The notes under the pieces were generated by a model, which did no database searches, was not told the origin of the DNA, and saw only the letters and a list, made by a program, of their open reading frames with translations. A stretch of 64,000 nucleotides of DNA from an uncultured SAR86 cluster bacterium (GTDB lineage: Bacteria > Pseudomonadota > Gammaproteobacteria > Magnimaribacterales > D2472), in contig CAJIYN010000001.1 in the NCBI GenBank assembly GCA_905181645.1, positions 785,334 through 849,333 of the forward strand, read 5' to 3'. The position numbers and the translations under genes were made by a program. Shown one piece after another: positions 9,454 through 18,157 of this stretch (the first letter of the stretch is position 1; each line of letters opens with the position of its first letter).

Positions 9454-10573
9454 ATGAATAGATATTTATTACATAACTTAAGCAATAACCATAACGAAGT
9501 TGAGGTTTTTCATTATGTTGATAATATTTTTCAGTCAAAAAAACTACTTCACACCTCAAATGTTTACCGCATTGCAAACCAAGAAAAACTGGCAACACGT
9601 CTATGTCAACTTGCTAATATGGACAAAGCCTTCTTTTCAAACTCTGGAGCTGAAGCGAATGAAGCTGCCATTAAAATTGCTAGGCTGTATGCACGCTCTA
9701 AAAATATTCATAATAGAAATTCTAAACTCAATTTAGCAATTTTAATTGATAAGAGTTACCTCATATCTATCACTGAAAAATTAAGAAGCACAGGTTCAAA
9801 AATTTATATTTATCCTGAGCATATGTTGTCTTTTTTAAAAGATGAATCTTCAATTTTCAAGGTCTCAGATAGAATCATTTTCTCATTTTCTGCTGGAGAG
9901 GGATTTAGGCTACATAGACTCTCTTAATTTTAAAGTAAATGGCAAAAAGGTAAAATGGGTATTTTTAAATAACAAGATAGATATTGCAATTATATATCTA
10001 AATGAAAGTATTGGTTTAAAGGAATCTATTTCCATCTAGTTTTTATAAAAGAACACTCATTTCTTCCCAATCTTTATCGTGGTGGTTTCCATTTAGATTA
10101 TTGGATAAAAAGATATCAAATTAATAAACTTGATCTTGCTTTAGCAATTGCTGCTATGAGTCTTCTAGTCATTTATCCAATTTCTAGTACATTTTTAAAT
10201 AACTCTTATGCTGATGAGTATAAAACTGAAACCGTAAGCCTTTTTAAAAAGATCAATCCTAATATTAAAAAAGTTGTTAATCCTAGAAGGCAAATTGATG
10301 AGATTTTGAATTCCTATAGTTTAGAACAAGCCTCAAATTTAAATATTTCTGGACTAGATAGTATAAAAAGACTTGATATAGCTGAAATTACTAAGCTTTA
10401 TATGGATATTGATAAATCTGAGGCTCAACTAACTCTGTCTGGTCTTGGAAGCACTCAATATCAGTTTTTGAATTAATCTTATGCCTCAAGCAAATCTTAT
10501 CTTAATAAAAGAAGATTTAGAGACTAATGATGGAAAAGTGTCTGGCTCTATCCTCATAGGGATTACAAATTAA
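9454..10573 (+). CDS. gspL: Type II secretion protein GspL (frameshifts and argD patch)
   Basis: Inner-membrane partner of GspE and GspM. The ATG at 9454 gives about 14 residues, then an argD-like patch (9496-9714), then NSKLNLAILIDKSYLISITE and the rest of the cytoplasmic actin-like domain. A membrane helix (ALAIAAMSLLVIYPISSTFL, about 10140-10200) and a ferredoxin-like periplasmic domain follow, ending GSILIGITN at 10571-10573. Frames change near 9915, 10050 and 10475. Assigned by order, topology and close spacing to gspM (2 bases). Confidence 0.75.
9496..9714 (+). pseudogene. Fragment of acetylornithine aminotransferase (argD-like) in gspL
   Basis: Reads in the gspL frame but is clearly a class-III aminotransferase piece: LLHTSNVYRIANQEKLATRL followed by FFSNSGAEANEAAIKIAR. 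That is the conserved pyridoxal-phosphate region of ArgD-type enzymes. It has no start, no lysine-containing half and no stop, and gspL resumes directly after it. Confidence 0.8.
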
Positions 10574-10575
10574 TC

Positions 10576-11034
10576 ATGAAAGAGATATTCAATAACCTTC
10601 AAAGTAGAGAAAAGAGCTTATTAGTTATTTTGTCAGCCATTGTTATATTAGGAATTATTTTATCTTCTGGAACTAATCTTTATAGCAATCTCCAAGAGTC
10701 ATCTCAGAGATTAAACTCTGCTAAATCAGATTATGATTATGTTTATAGTCAGGCTGAAGTCTTATCATTTAATCTTGCCCAACAAAGCTTCTTGTTAAAC
10801 GCAGAAACTGCCTATGCAACGTTAGATATTATGGCTAAAGATTATGAGCTAATTAATTATGTTTTAACCAAGAATAAATCAGAACTTAAGATGGTTTATA
10901 TTTTGAATGATCTAGAAAGGTCTCTCTTATTTATTGAAGATTCAGTCAAGATTATTGGCATAATGCCACTTTCAATAGAAGTATCAAGACTTAATGAAAT
11001 AAAGCGATTCACGGTTATTTTTAATACTAATTAA
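10576..11034 (+). CDS. gspM: Type II secretion protein GspM
   Basis: Last gene of the gsp run, intact at 152 residues. It has a short cytoplasmic N-terminus (MKEIFNNLQSREKSLLVILS), one membrane helix (VILGIILSSG), a coiled stretch and a small ferredoxin-like periplasmic domain. This is the standard GspM layout and position after gspL. It stabilises GspL in the platform. No gspN follows; the next gene is convergent. Confidence 0.8.
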   Translation: MKEIFNNLQSREKSLLVILSAIVILGIILSSGTNLYSNLQESSQRLNSAKSDYDYVYSQAEVLSFNLAQQSFLLNAETAYATLDIMAKDYELINYVLTKNKSELKMVYILNDLERSLLFIEDSVKIIGIMPLSIEVSRLNEIKRFTVIFNTN

Positions 11035-11058
11035 TTTAAATATATTATTTACAAAATA

Positions 11059-11911
11059 TTAGTTATTTTTAATTTTAATCTTCTCTGAATAAAGCTCATG
11101 AAAGAGCTTCACTGCTGTTGAGTCAGATACTCCCCATCTAGTTGATGCAATCTTAGATATGGATAATTTACTAATTATCTGGGAATATATATCAATAGCT
11201 GAATCAATAACATCAACCCTGTCATCATTAAGATTATATTTAGATTTTTTTTCTAACTTATCAATTATAGATAATACAAGTCATATCAAAATCTTCAATG
11301 GTCATAGAAGTGATTTTATAAATATTAAAAAAAGATCTAATATTTGCTACAGTTCTATTATTATTGTCTGTTGCCGTCTCAACTAACCAATCAAGCATTC
11401 TTTCCCATTCATCTTTATGATCCATGCCTAAATAATTTCTTACAGCACCAAGCTGAAAAGACTGTATATAATCTTTTTCTTTTGTATGAATATAGAATTC
11501 AGTAGAACCTCCTCCAATATCTACATATATCTTATCTGTTGAAGCCTGAGCTTTTGGGTGAAACCTAATTAATTTAGCTTCCTCTAACCCAGAGATTATT
11601 CTTATTGGATGCTCAATACTATTTTCTACCATTCGTCTTGCATCCTCAGAGTTTGAGGTGTCTCTAAACGCTGAAGTTGCTACAATTTCGTACATTTCTA
11701 TCTGATTTTCTTCAAAGTATTTCTTATACTTTTCTAAAACATCAATGAGCGCTTTTAACTTTTCCTCTGAAAGAAAGCCGTCTTTAAATACATCTGTACC
11801 TAGCCTCATTGGAGTTCTTTTACTTTCTATAAATTCAATAGAAGTTGGAGTGGTAGAAAATATTTTAGATTTAATAGCATTTGATCCAATATCTATAGCT
11901 GCAATTTTCAT
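11059..11911 (-). CDS. ppx: Exopolyphosphatase / guanosine pentaphosphatase family protein (Ppx/GppA), frameshifted
   Basis: Acts on polyphosphate ends or pppGpp. The N-terminus MKIAAIDIGSNAIKSKIF is the phosphate-binding loop of the actin-like fold. A second nucleotide-binding loop, VDIGGGSTEFYIH, lies about 120 residues in. A frameshift near 11275 separates the last 70 or so residues (RWGVSDSTAVKLFHELYSEK). At about 283 residues it is the short, single-domain type without an HD domain. Its start is 5 bases from the ppk2 stop, so the two form one minus-strand operon. Confidence 0.85.
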
Positions 11912-11916
11912 ATTAG

Positions 11917-12745
11917 TTAACTATCATCAGAATATTTATTATCTTTGTCATAATTTAAATTATTAAATATTACGCCATCAAGACTAGCTGAATAGTTTGC
12001 GATGTCTTTAGACCAAGACACTGGTTTTAAAAGTTTCTTTTTTTCATAATCAGTTTTATTTAATAAAAATCTTAGAGCTGAAAGTCTTGCAATCATTTTA
12101 TTGTTTGCATTTATTGCTATCCATGGGGAAGAGGCTGGAGAAGTTTTCTGAAACATTTGCTCTTTATAGAGCGTAAAGGCATCCCATTTTGTCACTATTC
12201 GCTCATCATTTTCTGACAACTTCCAGTATTTGAGTTGAGAGTTTCTTCGAGCATTTATTCTTTTTTTTTGCTGATCCTTTGATAATGAAAAATAGAATTT
12301 TGTAATCTCTGTACCTGAATTGAGCAAGATCATCTTCCCATTTATTAACTCTATTCATAAAAGATCTATATTGCTTTTCATTACAATAATTCATAACAGG
12401 TTCAGTTATAGCTCTTGTATACCAGGACCTATCTAAAAAGGCTATTTCACCATTTTTTGGCAATACCTTTTGCCATCTTTGAAACCAATGTGATGACTCC
12501 CATTTAGATGGGATACCAAGATGTACATAGCGAAAATTTTTAGGTATGAGATACTCAGAAAAGAACTTAATTGCTGAGCTTTTTCCAGCCGTATCCCTGC
12601 CTTCAAAAACAATACATATCTTCCTATTATTTTTTATAACATCTTCTTGTAGTTTTAATAGCTCTATTTGAAGACGTCTCTTTTCTAATGCATAGGATTT
12701 AACATCTAGTCTTTTGTATTCAGTTTGATCCAATGTTATTAACAT
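11917..12745 (-). CDS. ppk2: Polyphosphate kinase 2 (PPK2), frameshifted
   Basis: Transfers phosphate between polyphosphate and nucleotides. It has Walker A VFEGRDTAGKSSAIKFFSEY (about residues 46-65), GIPSKWESSHWFQRWQKVLP, the Walker B/lid region FLDRSWYTRAITEPVMNYC and a C-terminal SPWIAINANNK. The frame changes near 12330, where both overlapping frames cover the same region; the sum is about 275 residues, normal for single-domain PPK2. First gene of the ppk2-ppx pair, divergent from pit. Confidence 0.9.
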
Positions 12746-12776
12746 AAAGTATAAATATTAAAGTTTATTTTTTGTA

Positions 12777-12819
12777 CACTATAAATTCACTAAAAAGTAT
12801 GAGTTTGTTCACTATAAAT
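12777..12819. repeat. Repeated promoter element between ppk2 and pit
   Basis: CACTATAAAT occurs at 12777-12786 and again at 12810-12819, 33 bases apart. The flanks are also similar: GTACACTATAAATTCAC and GTTCACTATAAATGTCAC. The second copy ends in ATGTCAC, the same half-site as in the Pho box at 1483. About three helical turns separate the copies, suiting a dimeric regulator in the divergent region. Confidence 0.4.
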
Positions 12820-12872
12820 GTCACATGATGAAGCTTTAATATCTCTATATATAATATATATTCAAAACAATT

Positions 12873-14120
12873 ATGGAAACTTTATTTCTTGACCCAACTT
12901 TAATTCTTATTATAGCTGCATTTGCAGGCTTTTTCATGGCATTTGGAATAGGTGCTAATGATGTAGCCAATGCCATGGGGACTTCAGTGGGAAGTAAGGC
13001 AATTACCTTAAAACAAGCAATATTCATTGCAGCGATATTTGAATTTCTTGGAGCATACTTAGCTGGTGGCGAAGTCACCAATACTATTAGGAAGGGGATT
13101 GTCGACCCTAATCTTTATGCAGATAATCAAGATATATTTATTATTGGCATGCTATCAGCGCTTCTTGCAGCTGGTACTTGGCTATTTATAGCTAGTCAAA
13201 AAGGATGGCCTGTATCAACCACACATTCAATTGTAGGAGCTATAGTTGGATTTGTTATTATTTCAATGGGCTTTCAAGCAGTTTCCTGGGGTAAGGTTGG
13301 AATTATTGCAGCTAGCTGGGTTGTTTCTCCAGCTATTGCTGGGACTATGGCTTTCTTTATATTCTTAAGTGCAAAAAAATTAATTCTTGATAGAAGAGAT
13401 CCTGCTCAAGCGGCTGTCTCTTTAATTCCTATGTACAGCTTTTTTGTAGCTATTATCATTGGTTTAGTTACAGCAAGAAAAGGTTTAAAACACGTTGGCT
13501 TGCCTTTGTCTGATGTTGAAATTCTTATTGCTACCGGTGTTTTTGGTATTCTAGTAGCCATCCTTACATCAGTATTATTAAATCTTAATAAAGAAAAAAT
13601 AAAAGAACATGGGGTGGAATCGGCATTTGCGATACTTATGCTTGTTACCGCTTCTGCTATGGCTTTTGCTCACGGTTCAAACGATGTTGCTAATGCTATT
13701 GGGCCTGTATCTGCCATTATTAGTGTAGCTTCGGAGGGTGAGATTGGCTCCAAGGCAACAGTTAGTCCATGGGTACTATTATTAGGTGGAATAGGAATAG
13801 TCTTCGGCTTGGCTATGCTGGGCGGAAGAGTAATTAAAACAGTTGGAAGTAAAATTACTCAACTAACTCCAAGTTTGGGTTTTTCTGCTGAAATGGCTGC
13901 CGCATCTACTGTTGTTGCTGCTACATATATAGGCTTTCCAATTTCAACAACGCACACCCTAGTTGGAGCTGTTATCGGAGTTGGCTTGGCTAAAGGTGTA
14001 GAGCATCTTGATCTAAAATCTATTGGAAGAATCGTGCTGTCATGGGTAGTAACAATTCCGGCCGGAGCAACATTCACTATTTTATTCTACGTCTTACTTA
14101 GATTTATATTCGGAGTTTAA
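12873..14120 (+). CDS. pit: Inorganic phosphate transporter, PiT family
   Basis: Low-affinity phosphate:cation symporter in the inner membrane, intact at 415 residues with about ten membrane helices. The two inverted PHO-4 signature repeats are plain: GANDVANAMGTSVGSKA near the N-terminus and HGSNDVANAIGPVSA in the second half. Each is paired with a PVSTTHSIVGA / PISTTHTLVGA loop. The promoter region is shared with the divergent ppk2-ppx operon, so uptake and storage of phosphate are probably coordinated. Confidence 0.95.
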   Translation: METLFLDPTLILIIAAFAGFFMAFGIGANDVANAMGTSVGSKAITLKQAIFIAAIFEFLGAYLAGGEVTNTIRKGIVDPNLYADNQDIFIIGMLSALLAAGTWLFIASQKGWPVSTTHSIVGAIVGFVIISMGFQAVSWGKVGIIAASWVVSPAIAGTMAFFIFLSAKKLILDRRDPAQAAVSLIPMYSFFVAIIIGLVTARKGLKHVGLPLSDVEILIATGVFGILVAILTSVLLNLNKEKIKEHGVESAFAILMLVTASAMAFAHGSNDVANAIGPVSAIISVASEGEIGSKATVSPWVLLLGGIGIVFGLAMLGGRVIKTVGSKITQLTPSLGFSAEMAAASTVVAATYIGFPISTTHTLVGAVIGVGLAKGVEHLDLKSIGRIVLSWVVTIPAGATFTILFYVLLRFIFGV

Positions 14121-14176
14121 GAAAAATTAAACAATCTAGCCTCTTGTTAGGTTCTTAGTCTTAAGTCTATTGACTA

Positions 14177-14497
14177 CTAACTTACTCCTTGATTACTCTG
14201 ATTAATCCAGTTTAAAAGATATGCATGAGCTGCTCTATGGGCTTCAATTTTTCCAACTTCATTAAGCTCTCCGCTTTCCTTTGTGTTTAGAGAAAGTATC
14301 GATAGAATTATTTGTGTAAATACTCTAAAGACACCATCTTTATTGAACATCTCAGGAAGCTTTATATTTACTTCAATAATTAATTGGATTTCAGATGATA
14401 GCTCATGGAGAGAGGAAGAGGGTACAGGAGTAACCAGGCTGTTAGAAAGTATGAGTATCTGAGCTCCTTTTGAGTTCTTAAAAAAGTTATAGAGCAT
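14177..14497 (-). pseudogene. TetR-family regulator, C-terminal part only
   Basis: Open frame of about 106 residues with no DNA-binding domain. The helix pattern and ending (EAHRAAHAYLLNWINQSNQG) resemble the ligand/dimer domain of TetR regulators. The segment MLYNFFKNSKGAQI resembles IRIFNFFSIN in the TetR N-terminal piece at 15078-15400 on the other strand, so the two are paralogues or one broken gene. The upstream sequence switches into a porin on the opposite strand. Confidence 0.4.
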
Positions 14498-14507
14498 CTC
14501 AACACAT

Positions 14508-15021
14508 CTCAGATATTAAATATATTCTTCTTGGTGAAAACAGAATGAATAGCATGATTGGATATACTAGCCCCTATATCATAAAGGGACTTAAGATTTC
14601 GCTTAATTCAATTAGCCAATCAGCAGGATCTTATGAATCCATTTCAGCGGATTACTCAATAAACAAAATTAAAGCTTCATTTGCAATAGACAAAAATGCA
14701 AAAGGGCATAAAGGGGAAAGGTTTGCCATCATGATTCCTTTTCAAAATATTGATATAGGCTTTCTTTATCAATCCTCTAAAAAAACCTTAATTAATAAAT
14801 CATACTCAGGTCATGTAATAAGTATAAAAAGAAATTTTTTAAATCAAGGTAGTTTATATATTGCTTTAAGAATATGTGAAAATATTTCTTTAAAAAACTT
14901 CTATAGGTTATTCCCATAAAATAAATAATACCACTAAGACTTTTCTTCATTATTCAAAACAGCATCTGCTGAAGCAATTGACATTACTTTTGCCTCAATT
15001 GGTTTTGAATATAAATTTTAA
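14508..15021 (+). pseudogene. Gram-negative porin, C-terminal part, frameshifted
   Basis: The frame opens without a start at about 14508 and reads YILLGENRMNSMIGYTSPYI, the typical segment of 16-stranded porins where a pore loop leads into a strand. Alternating beta strands follow. After a frameshift near 14920 the protein ends IDITFASIGFEYKF, the aromatic C-terminal strand needed for BAM recognition. The N-terminal half and signal peptide are missing. Confidence 0.55.
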
Positions 15022-15077
15022 TTACTTTATTAACATTTCTTAATTTACTTTTCTAAACATTTGTCCATAATTAGGTT

Positions 15078-15400
15078 ATGGGTGTAAATGCTAAACAAGA
15101 TAGAAGCAAATTAAGGGTAGCTAAAATTATTGAAGCTGCTCATCAAATACTATTAACTCAAAACTTAGAAGATATAACTATTTCAAACCTAGCAACCCAC
15201 TCTGACTTAAAAAGAACTTCTACTTATAAATTTTTTGCAAATCCCGATGACGTTAAACTCTTACTTGTTAAAAGATACTTTGAAGAATGCTCTGCTGAAT
15301 TTCGTGAATCTAATAATAATCAAAATTATAAAAATCTATCTAAAGCACTTGAGGAGTCAGTAATTAGAATATTTAATTTCTTTTCTATAAATTTAAGAGG
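15078..15400 (+). pseudogene. TetR-family regulator, N-terminal part
   Basis: The ATG at 15078 starts a helix-turn-helix domain: LRVAKIIEAAHQILLTQNLE, ITISNLATHSDLKRTSTYKF (HTH, about residues 35-55) and FANPDDVKLLLVKRYFEE. From about 15400 the sequence stops being a TetR and instead matches the opposite-strand gene ending there. A valid DNA-binding half with a lost effector half. Confidence 0.6.
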
Positions 15401-15589
15401 TGATTGCTGGTTTGTAGCAAATCTAATCTCTCTTTGCATGTTACTTTCAGGATCAAACCATAATAAAGGCATCCTTGAAGTGTGTTTTGAGTTTATTGTA
15501 TAAGTTAAAGGAGAGTATCCGTGTAACAAATAATAATTTCTATCTTTAATTTCCCAAGACGTATCTTGAGTTTTTGCTTTTACAGCCAT
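15400..15589 (-). pseudogene. N-terminal part of a small phage-like hypothetical protein
   Basis: The ATG at 15589 gives MAVKAKTQDTSWEIKDRNYY followed by LTYTINSKHTSRMPLLWFD and QREIRFATNQQSP. It resembles a small protein of unknown function that I associate with marine phage and bacterial genomes (R/K-HT-R-PLxWFD and R-ATNQ-SP motifs), from memory only. The C-terminal half is missing; the sequence passes into the reverse of the TetR piece. Confidence 0.35.
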
Positions 15590-15626
15590 AATATAATATA
15601 ATTTAATAATTTATAAGAGTAATAAT

Positions 15627-15651
15627 TACCCCCGTTAATACAACGAGGGTA
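15627..15651 (-). terminator. Probable terminator of the epoxide hydrolase gene
   Basis: Imperfect hairpin TACCCCCGTT (15627-15636) / AACGAGGGTA (15642-15651) with one mismatch and a 5-base loop, 4 bases beyond the stop of the minus-strand gene. The following T-tract is weak. Confidence 0.4.
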
Positions 15652-15655
15652 ACAA

Positions 15656-16777
15656 TTACATTAATTTTAACTTTTTTACAAAGTCTATAACATCTTTAGC
15701 TAAAATCTCTGGATTTTCATTCGCGGCAAAGTGTCCACCATCAAATTCATTCCACTGAACAACATTGTAAATTTTCTCAGCCCATGCTCGAGGTGGTTTA
15801 ATAATTTCATTACTAAATAAGGCTCCTGCAAAAGGGGCTTTGATAGGGTTAAAAGAAAAACCAATTTGACCATTTGCTTTGTATATTCTGCATGAGGAGG
15901 TAATAGATTCTGTAAACCAATAAAGTGAAACTATAGCTAGCACCTCATCTAAATCTAGTATTAACTTATCATTCTCATCATCGGTCCATGCATGAAACTT
16001 TTCAATTATCCATGCTGCCAAACCAATGGGAGAGTCATTAAGCCCATATCCAAGTGTTTGTGGTTTTGTGCTTTGAATTGCATAGTAGCCATAACCGCTT
16101 GATTGATACTTTTGTTGATTATTTAAGCCTTTTATTTCACTTTCGTTCAATCCTTCAAGAGGATCACTGTCAGCAGGAGGCCAAGCAATAATTAAATTAA
16201 GATGAATACCAAGACAGGCTTCTGGAAATAATTCGGCGATCCATTTACTGACGGTAGCTCCCCAGTCACCACCTTGAACAACATACTTGTCATAACCTAA
16301 CTCAAGCATTAGTTCATGTTCAAGCTTAGCAATTTCTTCAGAGCTCATTCCTGGTGCAGAGGCTTTGTCTGAGAATCCAAAACCGACAAGAGAAGGGCAT
16401 ACGATATGAAAATCTACTTCAGGATTATCTTTTAAAATAGGAATAATTTTTAAGAATTCCTGAATACTTCCTGGCCAACCGTGTGTCATAAGCAAAGGAA
16501 TAGCATCAGGATTACTAGATGGAGAATGCAAGAAATGAATTTTTAGCCCTGAGCTTGTTTTAAATTTATAGCTACCGATCTTATTTAATAAACCTTCATG
16601 ATGTCGCCAATCAAAATCATTTACCCAATACTCGGCAATGTCTTGCATAAACTTTAAACTAGTTCCATGTGACCACTTTTTGTCATTCACTTCATCAGGC
16701 CAACGTGTTAATTCTATCTTTTTATGCAGTAACTCAATTTCAGAGTTTTCAATATGTATTGGAAAATTTTCGATCAT
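15656..16777 (-). CDS. Epoxide hydrolase, EHN-type alpha/beta hydrolase
   Basis: Hydrolyses epoxides to diols through an ester intermediate. Intact at 373 residues. An EHN N-terminal domain (FPIHIENSEIELLHKKIELT) is followed by an alpha/beta-hydrolase core. The oxyanion motif is HGWPGS (about residue 98), the nucleophile is the Asp in VVQGGDWGA (about residue 170), and the catalytic His lies in DGGHFAANENPE near the C-terminus. Tyr/Trp residues of the cap domain (SSGYGYYAIQ) are present. Juvenile-hormone-type epoxide hydrolases share this layout. It is transcribed alone. Confidence 0.92.
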   Translation of the reverse strand: MIENFPIHIENSEIELLHKKIELTRWPDEVNDKKWSHGTSLKFMQDIAEYWVNDFDWRHHEGLLNKIGSYKFKTSSGLKIHFLHSPSSNPDAIPLLMTHGWPGSIQEFLKIIPILKDNPEVDFHIVCPSLVGFGFSDKASAPGMSSEEIAKLEHELMLELGYDKYVVQGGDWGATVSKWIAELFPEACLGIHLNLIIAWPPADSDPLEGLNESEIKGLNNQQKYQSSGYGYYAIQSTKPQTLGYGLNDSPIGLAAWIIEKFHAWTDDENDKLILDLDEVLAIVSLYWFTESITSSCRIYKANGQIGFSFNPIKAPFAGALFSNEIIKPPRAWAEKIYNVVQWNEFDGGHFAANENPEILAKDVIDFVKKLKLM

Positions 16778-16849
16778 GCTTACCCCTTATTTACAGATAC
16801 AATATTTTATCTATGTTTATTTTACAACTGCTATAATTCACACCCACTT

Positions 16850-17355
16850 ATGAATCTAGAATCAATACAAGAATTTTTAATTAATAATATTGAATACTCC
16901 TGGATGATTATTATGTTTTTTGCATTTGCAGAAAGTATTTAATAACTGGAATTTTTATATCTTCTGCAATTCTATTTTCGATTTGTATCTTTTTATACAA
17001 CATGGAAGCTCTGAGTATTTTTGGCATTGTTCCAATTGCAATATTGGGAGCGCATATTGGTGATATCTCGAGTTTCTTTTTAGGCAAAACACTAGGTCCA
17101 CAAATATTAAGCACTAAAGTTCTTACAAAAAGAGCAAAGACAATTAAAAGAGCTCAAAAGTTTTTAGATAAATTTGGCCCATATACAGTACTTTTTGGAA
17201 GATTTGTCCCTGCTATTAGAGCACTTACTCCTTTTTTACTTGGAATTTCTGATGTAAAAGCTGTAAGATTTTATATAGCAGATGTAATAGCCTGCATTAC
17301 TTGGGGCATTGCTTTAGGTTTTCTGGTAATAGGAATTGGATCAATTTTTGGTTAA
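16850..17355 (+). CDS. DedA-family membrane protein (one frameshift)
   Basis: The ATG at 16850 (MNLESIQEFLINNIEYSWMI) leads into the first hydrophobic hairpin (FFAFAESI), where a base is lost near 16938 and the frame changes. The second part has the family signature: LGAHIGDISSFFLGKTLG and FLDKFGPYTVLFGRFVPAIR, followed by ALTPFLLGISDVKAVRF and a last helix. About 170 residues, at the short end for DedA. These proteins act in membrane homeostasis and lipid-carrier flipping. Confidence 0.85.
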
Positions 17356-17361
17356 AACATT

Positions 17362-17590
17362 ATGATTAATATATTAATTTTATTTTTAAGCGTTATTGCA
17401 GTTATATTTTTATTTCAGCAATTAATAAAAGCCAAGAGATGAAGAAGAAGTTATTCAAACAATAAGAGACTTAAGTAAAGTATTACTTGCCTTAGCAATG
17501 ACCTCGGCTATTTTTTATATAGTATTTAGATTAGTTATTAGCGCTAAAGATAAATTTGTTAATGACTTTATTTCAAAAGATTATAGATAA
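17362..17590 (+). CDS. Small two-helix membrane protein (frameshifted)
   Basis: The ATG at 17362 gives MINILILFLSVIAVIFLFQQ, a membrane helix. After a frameshift near 17430 come a charged stretch (RDEEEVIQTIRDLSKV) and a second helix (LLALAMTSAIFYIVFRLVI), ending at 17590 inside the start of the HIT gene. About 75 residues. I do not recognise the family. The tight spacing after dedA (6 bases) and overlap with the HIT gene suggest one operon. Confidence 0.5.
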
Positions 17591-17897
17591 AGAAATTCCA
17601 GCTAAAATTATTTACGAAGATGATCTGTCTTTAGTATTTGAAGATATTAATCCACAGGCTCCGACTCATCTTCTTATTATCCCCAGGAAACCTATTGTTA
17701 AGATATCTGATGTTTTAGAAGAGGATAAAGAACTGATGGGGCATTTAATTTGGGTTGCTGGCGAGGTAGCTAGAAAGATTGGTGTTGAAGATACTTTTAG
17801 GCTAGTTGTAAACAACGGCGCCAAGGCTGGACAAAGCGTATTTCATGTCCATATTCATCTTTTATCAGGCCGTCCATTTTCATGGCCGCCAGGTTAA
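17562..17897 (+). CDS. HIT-family nucleotide hydrolase (HinT-like)
   Basis: Intact at 111 residues. It starts MTLFQKIIDKEIPAKIIYED at 17562, the usual HinT opening, and contains the histidine triad HVHIHLLSGR close to the C-terminus plus the NNGAKAGQSVFH segment. HinT proteins hydrolyse nucleoside phosphoramidates. An in-frame ATG two codons earlier (17556) is less likely. A hairpin covers its stop codon. Confidence 0.92.
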   Translation: MTLFQKIIDKEIPAKIIYEDDLSLVFEDINPQAPTHLLIIPRKPIVKISDVLEEDKELMGHLIWVAGEVARKIGVEDTFRLVVNNGAKAGQSVFHVHIHLLSGRPFSWPPG

Positions 17898-17910
17898 TTC
17901 ACTAACCTGG
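17889..17910. terminator. Hairpin at the convergent ends of the HIT gene and a small gene
   Basis: Perfect 8-bp inverted repeat CCAGGTTA (17889-17896) / TAACCTGG (17903-17910) with a 6-base loop, containing the stop codons of both convergent genes. There is no T-run on either side, so terminator function is uncertain. Confidence 0.35.
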
Positions 17911-18006
17911 ATAAAACATAGATCCAACGCCCAGTGCAAATACGAGTGCGCCGATACCTAATACAAAGAATGCTCCATGTCTTAAAGTTTCTGAATCAGT
18001 ATTCAT
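17902..18006 (-). CDS. 34-residue membrane protein
   Basis: ATG at 18006 with an AGGGAGA ribosome-binding site 7 bases upstream. The product begins MNTDSETLRHGAFFVLGIGA, continues LVFALGVGSMFYPG, and is a single hydrophobic helix. No family recognised. The clean ribosome-binding site and the undamaged frame in a region full of frameshifts argue that it is real. Confidence 0.5.
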   Translation of the reverse strand: MNTDSETLRHGAFFVLGIGALVFALGVGSMFYPG

Positions 18007-18157
18007 AATAATCTCCCTGTTTTAAATATAAAAAAAAATACACTTATATTCAAGTTTTATCTATTTATTTTGTATATATATTCTTCCCAAACAATAACCT
18101 TATTTCATTAGTCGTTTTTAAGTTATATTGACATATTATAGATACAAAGATAATTTT

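Noticed and set aside
13859-14077. Minus-strand frame inside pit
   Set aside because: Pit is intact and highly conserved on the plus strand; the opposite frame is a shadow.
14177-15400. An invertible DNA switch controlling a TetR gene
   Set aside because: The two TetR pieces share a similar segment instead of joining cleanly, and no matching inverted repeats were seen at the edges.
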